64,000 nucleotides of DNA, taken from the NCBI GenBank assembly GCA_007258455.2, contig VDFB02321251.1, positions 1-64,000 of the forward strand, written 5' to 3'. Made by a program: the position numbers and the translations under genes. The DNA is from Sequoia sempervirens. Taxonomy: Eukaryota > Streptophyta > Pinopsida > Cupressales > Cupressaceae. The notes beneath the pieces are model-generated. The model saw only the letters and a list, made by a program, of their open reading frames with translations. It was not told the origin of the DNA and made no database searches. Below, piece after piece: positions 24,382-37,509 of this stretch (its first letter is position 1; each line of letters starts with the position of its first letter).

Positions 24382-26693
24382 TGATGGGAGATATGAAATA
24401 CTTTCTTTTAAATATTTTTATGTTTAAAAAGACTTCTTGTTACTATTAATTAACATGATTGGTAGTAGACAATGGATTAAAATATTTTCTTATTTTTCTT
24501 TATGTTTAGCTAAATTAGTGAATATATCAAAAGTGATAGCTTATGTTAAATGTGTTCCTTTATGATATTTTGGATGAGATAATTATATGTTGTGTTGATC
24601 TTTATTACCATGCTTGTTGTCCTCTTCTTAAGGGTTTTAACAGGGTATCTTAAAGGTTGATGATATGGTTAAACTCTCCATTTAATCATGAGAAATGACT
24701 ACGCCATAGATGGGCCCTACTGGATGATGAGTCACTCAAATTCCAAATCGACTTCTTGATAGTTGGTTGTGGAACTTTTACTTCCAACGCCAATCTGGCA
24801 TAGTTCCCTTTATTCCAGTTTCAGTTCTGTTTTAGTTTAATTATAATCTTTAATTCAGACACCTTAAATCTTGGCAGTTAATGCCATGTTATGTTTTCAA
24901 TAAGGATATGTTTATAAATATCCATGGGTATGTGTAGGATCATGATGGGCCAAAAAGTGGCAATATGATGGGTATGTGGCTGATGACTTTTCTTTTACCC
25001 AAAATTGATGAAACGAAAAGGGTTTTTAAAGGAGATTCTTAGCTTTCCACCAATATAAATTATGCTTTACTTTGAATTTAATAAATAATTATTATTAATT
25101 TTCTATTTAAATTACAACTAAAGACCTCATTGATAGGCTGATTGAAAAACATCTATAACTTTCAAATGGTATCACATTTTTTGAATCCAAAACATGTGTT
25201 ACATTCTATGTTTCATATGCTATAGGATTAAAAAAAAAAAATTGAATTTCATGAAGTTTTGACCAAGTTAAGGTGGTTAGACATACGAGTTTTTATTTTT
25301 AAAATTTGTAAATAAAAATTCATAATTATTTACTTGGAAAAAAATTATAAAAATATGCATCACATCGAGACATGAGTCCTCTACTTATATCTAAAATCTC
25401 ATAAAAAATATTATCATTTTAATGTGGTTAGGGTAATTACACCTACTTCTTATTTTGTCCCTGAAATTTAAGTACTACTCCATTGAAATTTCAAATTTTC
25501 ACAAAATAGATTTATTTTCTTTTTAAATAAGCCTAGTAGTTTAGAAACTACATTCAATTTTTTACAGATTTTATTCATATATATTTTTGAAATAATATAG
25601 ATAACTTATTCAAATTTTTACGTCAAGTTTCCTAACTCTAATTTTTCTAAATTTTTTGCCACTTAAGGGCCTGCTTTTTCCATGATGATCCTGCACATAC
25701 CCCCATGTTTTAGTTTTAGTTAGAAGTTAGATAATTTTCAATCAGATTTTTGTAATCACAAGCAATACTTTGTTTTGTGTTCTACTTTTGATCAATGGGA
25801 AGGAAATCAAGAAGTTAGTCAATCTCTATGTTAAGGGATCTTACCTAGGGAAGAACAGGGCCTGTTCAACCTTTGGAATGATCTTGTGTTTGTATTTTGT
25901 TAAGTTATGCTCTTTTTGATTCATACATATTAAATTTGAAGTAAATGATAATTCTGAATTGTTGAGTTGATAAATCATTTTCCAACTTAGTGAATGATAA
26001 GTTCTGGATAGTTATTTATGTTAGAACTACCTTTCAAAGTTTTGGTTTATTATGGTTAGATTAAATTTTCAGAATGGTTAGATTTATTTATTGAAATCAT
26101 TGAATTGAATCATTAGAATCGTTAGCAGGTTTCTTAGATAAGTTAGATTTAGATGTTGTTCAAATTAGTTAAAACTTGATGTTTATTTGTTAAGTTTCAT
26201 TAAAAGCAATGTTAGGAATTTATGGAAAGATGGAGTTGAGGTTTGTTAAAAATATTTTCATGGAGATTAGTTTTTATGCTTTCTAGAATAATCATCATTT
26301 TCCTGCAAATTAATTCTTGCTCTTAAATCAGTGTTTAAATTCTAGCAAATTTTAAATTATGAATTTCTTTTAAAGTATAATAGAGTTAATTTGGATTTCA
26401 TGTTTTATATTAAGGATTAAAGTAATCATTAATTACCTCCATGAATTGGTCTAAATCATGTTCAATAAAGTCAAAAATAAGTCAACAGGATTTTAAATTA
26501 GAAGATAAGATAGACTTAAACCTTAGGAATCAATCGCTACAGTTTAGCTCTTGAAAGATCCTAAAGAGCTCCTGAGAGCTACTGAAGTAGGAAAAATGAT
26601 ACCTGAAGTCACTATTTGCTTTGAGACACACCTGGTTTGATAAATAAATTGATTAAATGATGCAAGGTGTGACATCAACGAACTTTCCCATCA
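24382..26693 (+). repeat. 5' LTR of the nested gypsy element (2312 bp)
   Basis: Ends TG...CA, with TGATGG at the left and CCATCA at the right edge. It includes the 777 bp TIR element at 24926-25702, so the original LTR was about 1.53 kb. The terminal 79 bp recur at 26949-27027. Confidence 0.8.
24926..25702 (-). mobile_element. TIR element, copy 2 (777 bp), inverted
   Basis: The reverse complement matches 22423-23210 over its full length with moderate divergence. Ends are GGGTATGTGTAGGATCATGA and CATGATGATCCTGCACATACCC-like. CCAT at 24922-24925 and 25703-25706 fits a 4 bp target duplication. It lies inside the LTR of the nested gypsy element. Confidence 0.75.
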
Positions 26694-26695
26694 TT

Positions 26696-26716
26696 TTTGG
26701 CATCGTTGCCAAGGAT
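26696..26716 (+). other. Primer-binding-site-like motif of nested gypsy
   Basis: TTTGGCATCGTTGCCAAGGA directly after the 5' LTR resembles the GGCGCCGTTGCCGGGGA motif found after the 5' LTR of Athila-type plant gypsy elements, with C-to-T type changes. Confidence 0.6.
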
Positions 26717-26948
26717 TAAAACAAGATTTGGCTATTTAGTGAGAAGCCTTAGTGTTGATAGGGAAGATAGATCTGAAATTGTGGATGAGACGAAACAAAG
26801 ACCATCTAGGAAAGTTTCTTCCATGAAACATTGATTTTAGAAGGAATCTTGATTTTGATCAAGAGAATATCCAATAGTACTAGATCGTAAATCAAGAAAA
26901 TAATCAAAAATCCCCCAAAAGAATCTGTGACAACTATCCTTATCGCAT

Positions 26949-27027
26949 ATTGCTATGAGACACACCTAGTTCGATAAATAAATTGATTAAATGATGCAAG
27001 TTATGACATCAACGACCTTGTCCATCA
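26949..27027 (+). repeat. Truncated 3' LTR remnant of nested gypsy (79 bp)
   Basis: Matches 26615-26693 with about ten mismatches, including GAGACACACCT and GATAAATAAATTGATTAAAT, and ends in CCATCA directly at the GCTCT duplication. Confidence 0.8.
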
Positions 27028-27032
27028 GCTCT

Positions 27033-27840
27033 CGTGGTTGAGTAGGCTGCCTGATAGAGCAAGAGGATATGACTGCCCCTATATTAGGACCTCCTGCTAC
27101 ATCCTCCTCTCTCCTCCCCTCTTCTTCCATTCAACCAAGCTTTGTGTCACTTTTGGCTTCCATTATGAGTATGAATGTACCTAAACCTTAAAAGGTGTAG
27201 GTGTTCATCACTCCTTCAGTGGATCTGCCCTTGTTGATGTCCCTTTAAGATGTCCCACCTTTCCAAAAACCCATAGATATGTCGAATACTTTGGTGGTAT
27301 CTGTTGTGATTTTCTCTTCCTCCTCTTCCTCTGCACCTCTTTCCTTGTTTGTGGAGAGTTCATGTTCCCCAATGGAGAAGAAGGTGTAGAGTGATCCTTC
27401 TAGCAACAAAGGATGTAAGAGGGTCCACCTTCTCTAAAAGGTCATCTTATGCTGACTTGTTCAATTTTAGTAATGGAACCAGTCCTAGCTTCTCCTAAGT
27501 TCGTCACCACTCTAGAGCCACTCGGTGAGCCTAGCGGTGAACCTTAGGAACAACCTTCTCCATCTATTGAGGTATGATATAGCACTCTGGTTAAGTTCAT
27601 GTTTAACTCTCTAGATGAAGTTTTATCCTTGTCAGCGATTTTTGCGAAATCATTGGCCATAGATTCACAGGAGCCAAGTGGAGGAGACCTTGTGGGGCCG
27701 CCTTCCTTAGCCCTTGTTGTGGGAGGGTCAGAAGCTCCTCCTCTTAACATCCCACCACTGTAGGATCATTCTCCTTCCCCTTATGATGACCTAGATTGGG
27801 AAGCAGATGACCTCTTGGTCAATCATTGTTAGGGGGAGGC
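27033..27840 (+). pseudogene. Pro/Ser-rich spacer ORF remnant of host gypsy
   Basis: Continuation of the host gypsy interior after the nested insertion. Translation gives runs of Ser, Pro and Leu with many stops, no retroviral domain and no catalytic motif. Most likely a decayed linker or additional ORF of the element. Confidence 0.4.
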
Positions 27841-28729
27841 CTCTTCTTTATGTTTAGATTAGATGTGTGTGTGTGTTATGATATGCTCCCCCATTATCAT
27901 GCTATGTGTGCATGGATGACCCTTTTCACCCTTGTTGGTGCTTGGATATAGACGTGTTTTTGTGTCATAAACCTTCTTCTATTTATATCATCATTCTTCC
28001 ATGTTTTTTATTCATTTTTGATAAATTGTGGATGATGCAAAGCATTGGGGACATTTAGGCTTCCCTTCCATGTTAACCCAATTTTTTATTTTTACTTTTT
28101 CTTCTCATGCATTGTTCACATGGTCTGATATAGTAGGGGGCTAATGAAAATTCATTTTATATACTATTATTATACTTATATATATATGAGTAGCTCTGAC
28201 CCCGAAATATCATATCACCCCTATGCCCTTTGTCGGTGTTCATTTCTCTTTTTCACTCTTTCACTCTTATTTCCTTGAGTTGTCCCTTTCATGTGTGACA
28301 ATTCCATAACACTGATTTTTAGAAAATGCATTCATGGGAAAAGGAATCTTTTCACGAGAATCTTTGCAAAATAATCACATTCTCGACTTGAAACCCCAAT
28401 GGAATGTGTTTCATGGATTCATAAAGAAAGAACTAGCTCAACCTTTCCTTTGAGTTTAAAGGATTCCTTGATGATCAATCAAATCAAGAAAGACACATTT
28501 CTTTCGCACTTTCAAAATAGTGTGTCCCTTGAGTGGACCCCTTTCTTCACACCAAGTTCCCGAGGGACCCCTTTGAAATTTTTCCAAACTATCGATGATC
28601 TGTGTGACTATCTACTTACTTTCCTGTGTGACCACTTTAGACCATGTTCTATCTATGGGTATACATGTCGCTTTGCAAATGTGCCTATGCAGCCACTTTC
28701 TGACTCTATGGATTCCCCTTCCTTATGTT
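27841..28729 (+). other. 3' noncoding region of host gypsy
   Basis: No domain recognised. The 127-codon frame at 28399-28782 runs into the tandem array below and shows no family signature. Confidence 0.45.
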
Positions 28730-29385
28730 TCCTCCATGTGAGAGATCTTGGGGGATACCTCCATGTAATTATGCAAGCCTGAAGGGTGCTTCTTTTGAGC
28801 TTCCTCCATGCGAGAGATCTTGGGGGTCGCTCCACTGTAGGTCTACGGGCATATAGGGATTTTTTATAAAATTTCCTTCATGTGAGATCTTGGAGGACAC
28901 CTTCCTTGCAGGTCTGTGGGCCTGTAGGCCGCCTTCTTTGGGTCTCCTTCATGTGAGAGATCTTGGAGGACACCTTCCCTACAGGTTTGCAGGTCTATAG
29001 GTTGCTTTCTTTGGGTATCCTTCATGTGAGAGATCTTGGAGGACACCTTCCCTACATGTCTGTGGGTCTATAGGGCACTTTCTTTGGGTTTCCTTCATGT
29101 GAGAGATCTTGAAGGACACCTTCCCTACAGGTCTACGGGTTTGTAGGGAACTTTCATTGGGTATCCTTCATGTGAGAGATCTTGGAGGACACCTTCCCTA
29201 TGGGTCTGCGAGTTTGTAGGGCACTTTCTTTGGGTTTCCTTCATGTGAGAGATCTTAGAGGACACCTTCCTTGCAGGTTTGCAGGTCTATGAGGCGCTTA
29301 CCTCTCTGGGCTTCCTTCCTACGAGAGATGTTGGGGTTCGCGTCCTTGTAGGTCTATGGGCCTATAAGATGCTTTCATTCTACAA
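28730..29385. repeat. Tandem array of about nine 73 bp units
   Basis: Units start TCCTTCATGTGAGAGATCTT at about 28730, 28802, 28874, 28945, 29018, 29091, 29164, 29237 and 29313. The five central intervals are exactly 73 bp; the outer units are more diverged. The array lies in the 3' untranslated region of the gypsy element, about 170 bp before the 3' LTR. Minus-strand short ORFs here are by-products of the repeat. Confidence 0.9.
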
Positions 29386-29557
29386 CTTCATAGTTTTGCA
29401 GGGATATGGAGTCCTTTTCCTACCCTGCGCTTTCAAGCTTGCCAGATTGTGGTCTACTTCCTCGACATTTCAGGTATAATTTCTAACAATATTCACTCTT
29501 CGATCTACTTTACTGAAGCACTCATCAGTATTCATTCTTGGTAAAGTGGGGGAAAAA

Positions 29558-30792
29558 TGTATAGGATCAAATTTTCACCCCTTTTACACATCCTCACCTT
29601 AGAAAACCAAATCTGAAGGAAAAATTCCACATCAGCTGGCTAATTTCCTCCTACTTGGCATCTATCTGTTGTTTCAGTAGAAGAATATTTTTCGGGGATG
29701 CCCACATGGCACAAATACATCTGCACGGTGCACTTACGTCCTTGATCAATTCCTGCATTTGAAGCTAGTAGAGGTGTTACACTTCCCATTGGGAATGATT
29801 TGTAACATCCCTCTTCGACCAACCGACCCTGAAAATGGAAGATTCTCACTCTGCTCCTTCAAATTCTTCCATTTTTCATTTAATCCATCTTCTTTTGCAT
29901 CCTCTAAGCATTCAACTCATCCTTTTTCTTTTACTTCTTGCATTCTCAAGCATTCTCAACCTTCATTTCACACTTAGCGGCACTTCAACACTCTATCAAC
30001 TCCAAGCAAGTGTGAAGCAAGCCATTACAACAGGGGCTTGAGGTTTTGCAACACCTCCCTTCATTACAGTCGAGGTTGTGGTGATTGTTCAAGCTCTCTT
30101 TCTCCATCATTAGCTAGTGAGCTCTTGGTGGAGGTGGTAATGTTTTCACTCCTCCCCTTTACGATTTGGTTCAGTAACTATATATTGTTTTGTAGTGTTA
30201 TTCGTGTAATTCCTTTTTTTACTTCTTTATCATACATTTTTCTCCCTTTTCTATTTGGCTATCCATGGAGATGGAAACACAAAAATGGGGGTCTGACTGA
30301 GGTAGACCCCTATACAGCCCCAATAAATTTCCCCTCTTTCTTGTGTCTAGGTGGGCATTCATTTTGAGCTAACTGGTGAGCATACACTTTTGTGAGGTTA
30401 TCTTCATCACCTTAGTTCTATTCTATTTGCTTTATCATTTCAGTATCTATTTTGCATACTTTCTCATTTTTTTTTTACCATCTAGATTGCACTAGCTAGG
30501 CTGTTAGTATGTCTTTTTGGCAGTTTCTCTATGCTCACTATTTTCTAGCCGTACAAATACCAACGTGTCTGAGAGACACTAGCGCGTTGTGCTGATGTCC
30601 CAGAACTACACTATCGTCCTGAGACAGAGAGCTATCTGACACATATAACTGACTCTAAAAAGCCAACTCACCTAGCCCAAATTGAAGTTCTAGTTTGCAG
30701 AGTGATCTAAGGACTTTATAGTGTTAGGGAATCCTCCCGCTCTTGGCTCTCCATGAGTTGGGGCCTTGACGTGGTTGGTCCCCCCTCTTACA
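29558..30792 (+). repeat. 3' LTR of gypsy element (1235 bp)
   Basis: Starts TGTATAGGATC after the purine tract GTAAAGTGGGGGAAAAA and ends CTCTTACA, matching 19098-20398. Followed by the TATAT duplication. Confidence 0.9.
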
Positions 30793-30817
30793 TATATATT
30801 GATATATATTATAATAA

Positions 30818-30850
<33 letters not shown>
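30793..30850. repeat. (TA)n microsatellite
   Basis: TATATA-rich tract continuing the AT repeat into which the gypsy element inserted; the left half lies at 18750-19097. Confidence 0.85.
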
Positions 30851-30855
<5 letters not shown>

Positions 30856-32319
30856 GATGATACTCGTATATTATTGTTAATATAAATAATGTGAAGGAAA
30901 GCATGTAAATTATAACATCGTATAAGCATATTATTGATATCTTTAAAAAAGCGATAGGAAGTAAATATGTTATAACATAAAGAGAGTGTGATAATGCTAT
31001 TTCAAAGCATGCATGAGTAGCTCATAAAGGCTGAGAAACCATGCATTGGAATGAGTCAAACTTCCATGCATATGACATGAGTGGTGTATAAATTTAATGT
31101 TGTTTGTAAACATTTAAATGTAGTTGTTATGGAAACCCGAATCTGCCAATATAGGTTCTAATTAGCAAGTAAGAAGGAAGGTAAAAGGCCAAAATAGAAT
31201 AAGAAAGCAAACAAGAGAGTTTAAATCCCACATGTGACTACAAAAAGGGAGCTTTGACTTGGTAAAACATCATGTGCCATTTTAAGAAAACGATGACTTA
31301 GGTAGAGGAACAAACTAAGTATACTTTGGACTCCATGTGTGCTATGAAATTGTAGCCTTTTACTGAGTTAGTGATAGGTAGAAGAAGTCAGCTAGGTCGT
31401 GGCATTTGTAGGAGGCATGTAAGAGTGTTTGGGAGATAAATTTGTAACCATTTCAACCAGCAAAACCCGTGGCTGGAAAAGGGAAGAGAGGTGGTGAAAA
31501 ACTTAGTTATCTTTCAACTAGAAACCACTTTCTAGATCTATATAAAGAGAGGGTTTTAGCTTGGTGTTTGATTGTTCATTGTTGTGTTCATTTTATGTGT
31601 GCATTCGTGTTATTCATTTGCATTCTTTTTGAGAGTTTGAAAGAAATTTTATTGTGAGTTTAGAGTAGATTATATTGTGAATTGAGAGCAGATTGTTTAT
31701 GAGTTTGAGAGCATATAATACTTGATTAGATTGGAGATAGGCTGATATTGGAGAAGGCAGCAAGTTGAGTCTTTTTGCATTGAGCATAGAGTTGTAAGAT
31801 TTTCATTGGGAGCTATATTTTTTGGGAATGCTAGATATATCTACTTCTTTACTCTTTTAATTCTGAAACTATGTATTAATATTGTTTGAAAGTGATTGTA
31901 CCATTGTTGTTTGCAACTTATAGCTATCAAATAGTTTATGAGTTCTTATGCATTTAGCTAATTCTATCTATAACTAGATTATGGAATCGATATAGCTCGA
32001 TAAGTAGATAATTTGATTATAATGTTTGATTGACATGAAGATAATATAAGGTATTGTGATAATATATAAAATAAAGTATAATATTTGTATTGTTTGGATC
32101 TAGGTTATGTTTCCTTGAAATGAAAAGGATTGAAATGATATGAAAATATTATGTCATTATCATCTATAAATATAGCTATAAATAAAAATATTAATTTTCA
32201 TTTCATCAATATTAATTATCATTTCATCAACATAATTGTAGTAATGGAAAAAGTATATTTTTCCCTTACTTGATTTGGGAATAATTGATATTAAGTTAAC
32301 TTAATGATGTCTTGGAATA
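30851..32319. other. Noncoding, possible LTR-like promoter near 31536
   Basis: No gene recognised. A TATATAAAGAGAGG motif at about 31536 resembles a TATA box and is followed by T/G-rich sequence, as in many plant LTRs, but no element ends were found. Confidence 0.35.
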
Positions 32320-33720
32320 GTGTTGTAATGTATTGTACACATTCACATCATTCTAGGGCCCTTATTTGTTTAAAACATACCTTAATTTGTCCTTTGCAAA
32401 TTTTTTGTAAAGTGTTGTAACACACTCACTTTTCTAAGGTTTATTCAATTAATTAAGCCTAATGGGCCCCTTTAATGAAATGTACCTAATGTGTACCCTA
32501 TTTATGGCGTTGTAAAATGTTGTAACACATTTTCACACTTATCTAGGTTCCTTTTAATTAATTGTGGTTAATTGGAGTTAATTAGTCCCTTTAATTAAAT
32601 TTAAGCCTTATTTATGACATCTCTCGAAGATCTATCCTGAAACCCACAATTCAAATTGCATAACATTTAATTGGGAAAAATTAGGGTCCTAGAAATTGGT
32701 GCTAGGACCCATTCGCCCTAGGTGGTGAATGGGTCCTCCCTCTATAGGACTCCCCTTTATCAGTTGATTCTACATGGGTTTTTAGTGATCTTTCACCCCC
32801 CAAAGGAATGGTCCTAGAAAATAGTGACAAGACCCATTTGCCCTAGGTGGTGAATGGGTCCTCCCATAATGAGGACCTCCTTTTTAAATTTCATTGTGGC
32901 GGGAATTTAATATTGTTTATCTCTAGATCTCGTGTAGGCTTGAATTTTTTGCATTTTGGGATTAATCTCCTAATTTAGTATAAATAAGGGGTTAATTCAC
33001 ATTGTTTCTCCTAAGAAGATCTCGCAAGTTTATGAGGCATTCTAGAAATTTCAAGGGAGCATTATAGAGCACTTCAAGAGCATTTTCAAAAGCATTTCAA
33101 GGTAGATTATAAAGTGATTATTGCAGCAATTCAAGATCATTCCATCATGTCTAGGATTTAGTGCATTCATGCATGTTGTTGAGCTAATATTGTGAGTGTA
33201 GCATTGAAGATCTACTTGCAAGCATTGTTCACATCATATTCAAGGATCAAGATTTGTATTTGTCATGGCCACTTCATACTAGTTTGCATTTTTGCATTTC
33301 AAGACATCTTACAAGGTATCTACATTGCATCATTTCATGTTTCATGCTTCAATTTCACTATCTCATAATTTGGTTTAATTACCTACAAGGGGTTTGACTT
33401 AGGAAAACCCCTATTCACTAACAATCAACAAGTATTTCTTCCCTTGAGTGTGTGTTTGCATATTTACACATTGACAATCAAGTGCAGAGCAAGTTTAGAG
33501 CAAAGTTACAAAAGTTTTCAAGTTGCAAAGTTGACCTTCAAAGTGCAAGAATAAAGAATTGAAGCTACAAAATTAAGTACAAGCTTTTGTGAGCTAACAA
33601 CCAAGAATTTGAGAGTCCAAACATCAAGAAAACTAACCCGGATCTGAGTTTTAGAAAACCTAACAGGGACCCATTCACCACTAAAGGCAAATGTGTTCTT
33701 TGCACGTCCTAAAAATAGGC
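32320..33720 (+). repeat. LTR-like AT-rich segment with internal repeats
   Basis: Three loosely similar blocks begin with TGTTGTAA near 32320, 32410 and 32515, each followed by a CACA...CT(A)AGG stretch and a TTAATTAA-rich tail. The downstream part (33000-33660) contains leader-like sequence. This layout resembles long conifer-type LTRs, but no terminal duplication could be fixed. Confidence 0.3.
32685..32884. repeat. Two copies of a hairpin-forming 75 bp block
   Basis: Blocks at 32685-32760 and 32810-32884 share CCCTAGGTGGTGAATGGGTC. Within each, ACCCATTC and GAATGGGT can pair around a 12-base loop. A third half-copy (GGGACCCATTCACCAC) occurs at about 33666. Confidence 0.6.
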
Positions 33721-34180
33721 TTCTTGCAGCATTAAGGTACACACCTCTTTGAGGTCTAAAAATTTTCCTCATAGTTGATATAACAGTTAGGTATCATTTC
33801 TTATTGTTATTTGCTCTCATAATTGCATAAATTGTAGTGATTTTGAGTGGGAAAACTAAATGGTTCATCATCTTGTTGATTCATTTTGATGCAAACCCTA
33901 TTTCCCACCCAAACAATAATTCTCTAAGAGTAACCCTCTTGGAATCCTACATGAAGATTTAAAAGGAATGATTAAATTACATGATGTCCCACAAACAACT
34001 AATCTTAGACTTACCAATTGACAGTAGCAAGCATGATGGAATAACTAGCTCACCAACAATTAATGAGAAAGAAGCAAAGAACAAATAAGTATACATGTAT
34101 TATCATAGAATGATTGGCTTCTCAAACATTTTTAACAATTAAGTATTGAAATGGTACAAATATCTTCAAAAGAGGAGATA

Positions 34181-34591
34181 GGGGAGAGGGACCCATAGTG
34201 GAGCGGGGTCCAATAGTGGGGATAGAAGTAGTCCTTAGTGGGCCCCATAGTGGAGCACCTTAATATTTAATTATAAAACACTTTTTATCCATAAAGTATA
34301 CAAACTGACAAATCATGTGATGCCACATCAACGCACCAATAAAACATGACTTAGTGCACCACTATCGGTCTCACTTTCTTTTGGGCCTTTTTGGATACCT
34401 CAACAAAAAGCATGCTGATGTGGCATCATATTTGATGATGTGGCCCTAAAACGAAATATAGAAGCACATGAATTGCCAAATAAACGGTTGTACAGAGTTG
34501 GGAGTGATTTGAAATTTCCACATAAGATTTTGAGTAACGCGAAGTTAGGGTAATCCACTATAGACCCCTCTCCCCCTCTCCCCCTCTCCCC
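34181..34591. mobile_element. MITE (411 bp) in the 5' flank of peroxidase A
   Basis: Starts GGGGAGAGGGACCCATAGTG and ends with the inverted counterpart (TCCACTATAGACCCCTCTCC... to CTCTCCCC). TA lies on both sides (34179-34180, 34592-34593). Homologous sites upstream of peroxidases B (about 41805) and C (about 52680) lack it, giving two natural empty sites. No coding capacity. The right end contains a CCCCTCT triplication. Confidence 0.8.
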
Positions 34592-35394
34592 TAGGTAAAC
34601 GGATTTATTCCATCACAAATAAAGGCGTGATTCGCTTTGATTCAGCTGGCCCCTCTAACAATCATATGTTCCAAAAACAAAGTGGATGACAACTATGTAG
34701 AAGAAACAAAATGCTGCCTACCACACATAATAAATTAGAACAAGTATCATATGAAAGTACCGAAAGCGTCGGAGAGTGAGTAAAAAGAAACCGCAGAGAA
34801 GGTTCTTGAAAGAACGCGCACCGGTTGCCTAGCACCTACCAATCAATCAGCAGTGTAGGTCTTATCTCTGTCCACAATAACGTGTACTGCAAGCAATCAA
34901 ACTCTTGTGGTTACAATAGTTTAATTCAAACAAGGCTGATCAGGTCTTACATGATCTGTACTTTATTATATACATGTGAGGTCAGGCGTCGAAAATATTC
35001 TCCGGGAGCAGGTTTCAATACTGGATCGAAGACTCTTTCAGACGTTCTTGCAGTTTTTCTTCCATTAAACAAATGTTGTTTGAATTCTAGAGAACGAGAC
35101 CAGTGTATGCGTTTCTAAAAAAGGCTGTTTTGACTTTCTATGTTAATGGAAGAATCTACGCGACGTCGCTGTATTAGCTCAACTAATCATTTTTCAACCT
35201 ATAAAATAGAAATAGAGAATTGATCCAGCGACATCCCATTTCGAAAGCAATGACTATATCAATCAACCTGCATAGGTAGGCATATTATATTTTTTTGTTT
35301 TATATCGATTCTAGTCAAAATTACGGCTAACAGCTCCTTCAACGTTTTATGAAACTGGGACCTAGTCTGCTGCCCATGATATAGTATAAAAGAG

Positions 35395-35402
35395 CATCAG
35401 CT
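35395..35402 (+). promoter_or_regulatory. TATA box of peroxidase A
   Basis: TATAAAAG, 91 bp upstream of the start codon, in a block conserved with copies B and C. Confidence 0.75.
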
Positions 35403-35446
35403 CAGTCCTAAATTATCACAAACTCTTGGCTCTGAGTCTATGCTGA

Positions 35447-37347
<1,901 letters not shown>

Positions 37348-37501
37348 TACTGTATTGAAACCCATTTCGCAATGCTTTCCCGCCATGAATGAGTCAGAGG
37401 TCTAAGTATGAGTTTCTTTTTGCTATTTCGGCGCACTCTATGCTCCCCAATAATTCCCATGTATTTGTTGTCAATAACGATTTGTGTTGTGTTTCCTAAT
37501 G

Positions 37502-37507
37502 AATAAA
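37502..37507 (+). terminator. Polyadenylation signal of peroxidase A
   Basis: AATAAA about 155 bp after the stop codon, in a position conserved in copies B and C. Confidence 0.55.
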
Positions 37508-37509
37508 AG

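Larger units (their letters stand above)
24382..27027 (+). mobile_element. Nested gypsy-type deletion derivative with GCTCT duplication
   Basis: Flanked by perfect GCTCT at 24377-24381 and 27028-27032. It begins TGATGGGAGA and ends TTGTCCATCA. A 5' LTR (24382-26693) is followed by a primer-binding-like motif TTTTTGGCATCGTTGCCAAG, about 250 bp of internal sequence and only the last 79 bp of the 3' LTR. Most of the interior and the 3' LTR have been deleted. The site lies inside the host gypsy element, whose Pro-rich region continues on the right. Confidence 0.85.
19098..30792 (+). mobile_element. Complete Ty3/gypsy LTR retrotransposon (11.7 kb), coding-dead
   Basis: Two similar LTRs (19098-20398 and 29558-30792) begin TGTATA and end CTCTTACA, flanked by TATAT at 19093-19097 and 30793-30797. 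A candidate primer-binding site follows the 5' LTR and a G/A-rich polypurine tract (29543-29557) precedes the 3' LTR. The interior holds a decayed gypsy gag, a probable protease/linker region and a Pro/Ser-rich region, but I see no reverse transcriptase, RNase H or integrase, so it is non-autonomous or has lost pol. It contains a nested gypsy element (24382-27027), a TIR element (22423-23210) and a 73 bp tandem array close to the 3' LTR. The LTRs differ by many substitutions and at least one indel of about 50 bp, so the insertion is old. Confidence 0.9.

Noticed and set aside
28653..29385. CRISPR-like array or minus-strand repeat protein
   Set aside because: The 73 bp units are contiguous without unique spacers, in a plant retrotransposon; minus-strand ORFs are by-products of the repeat.
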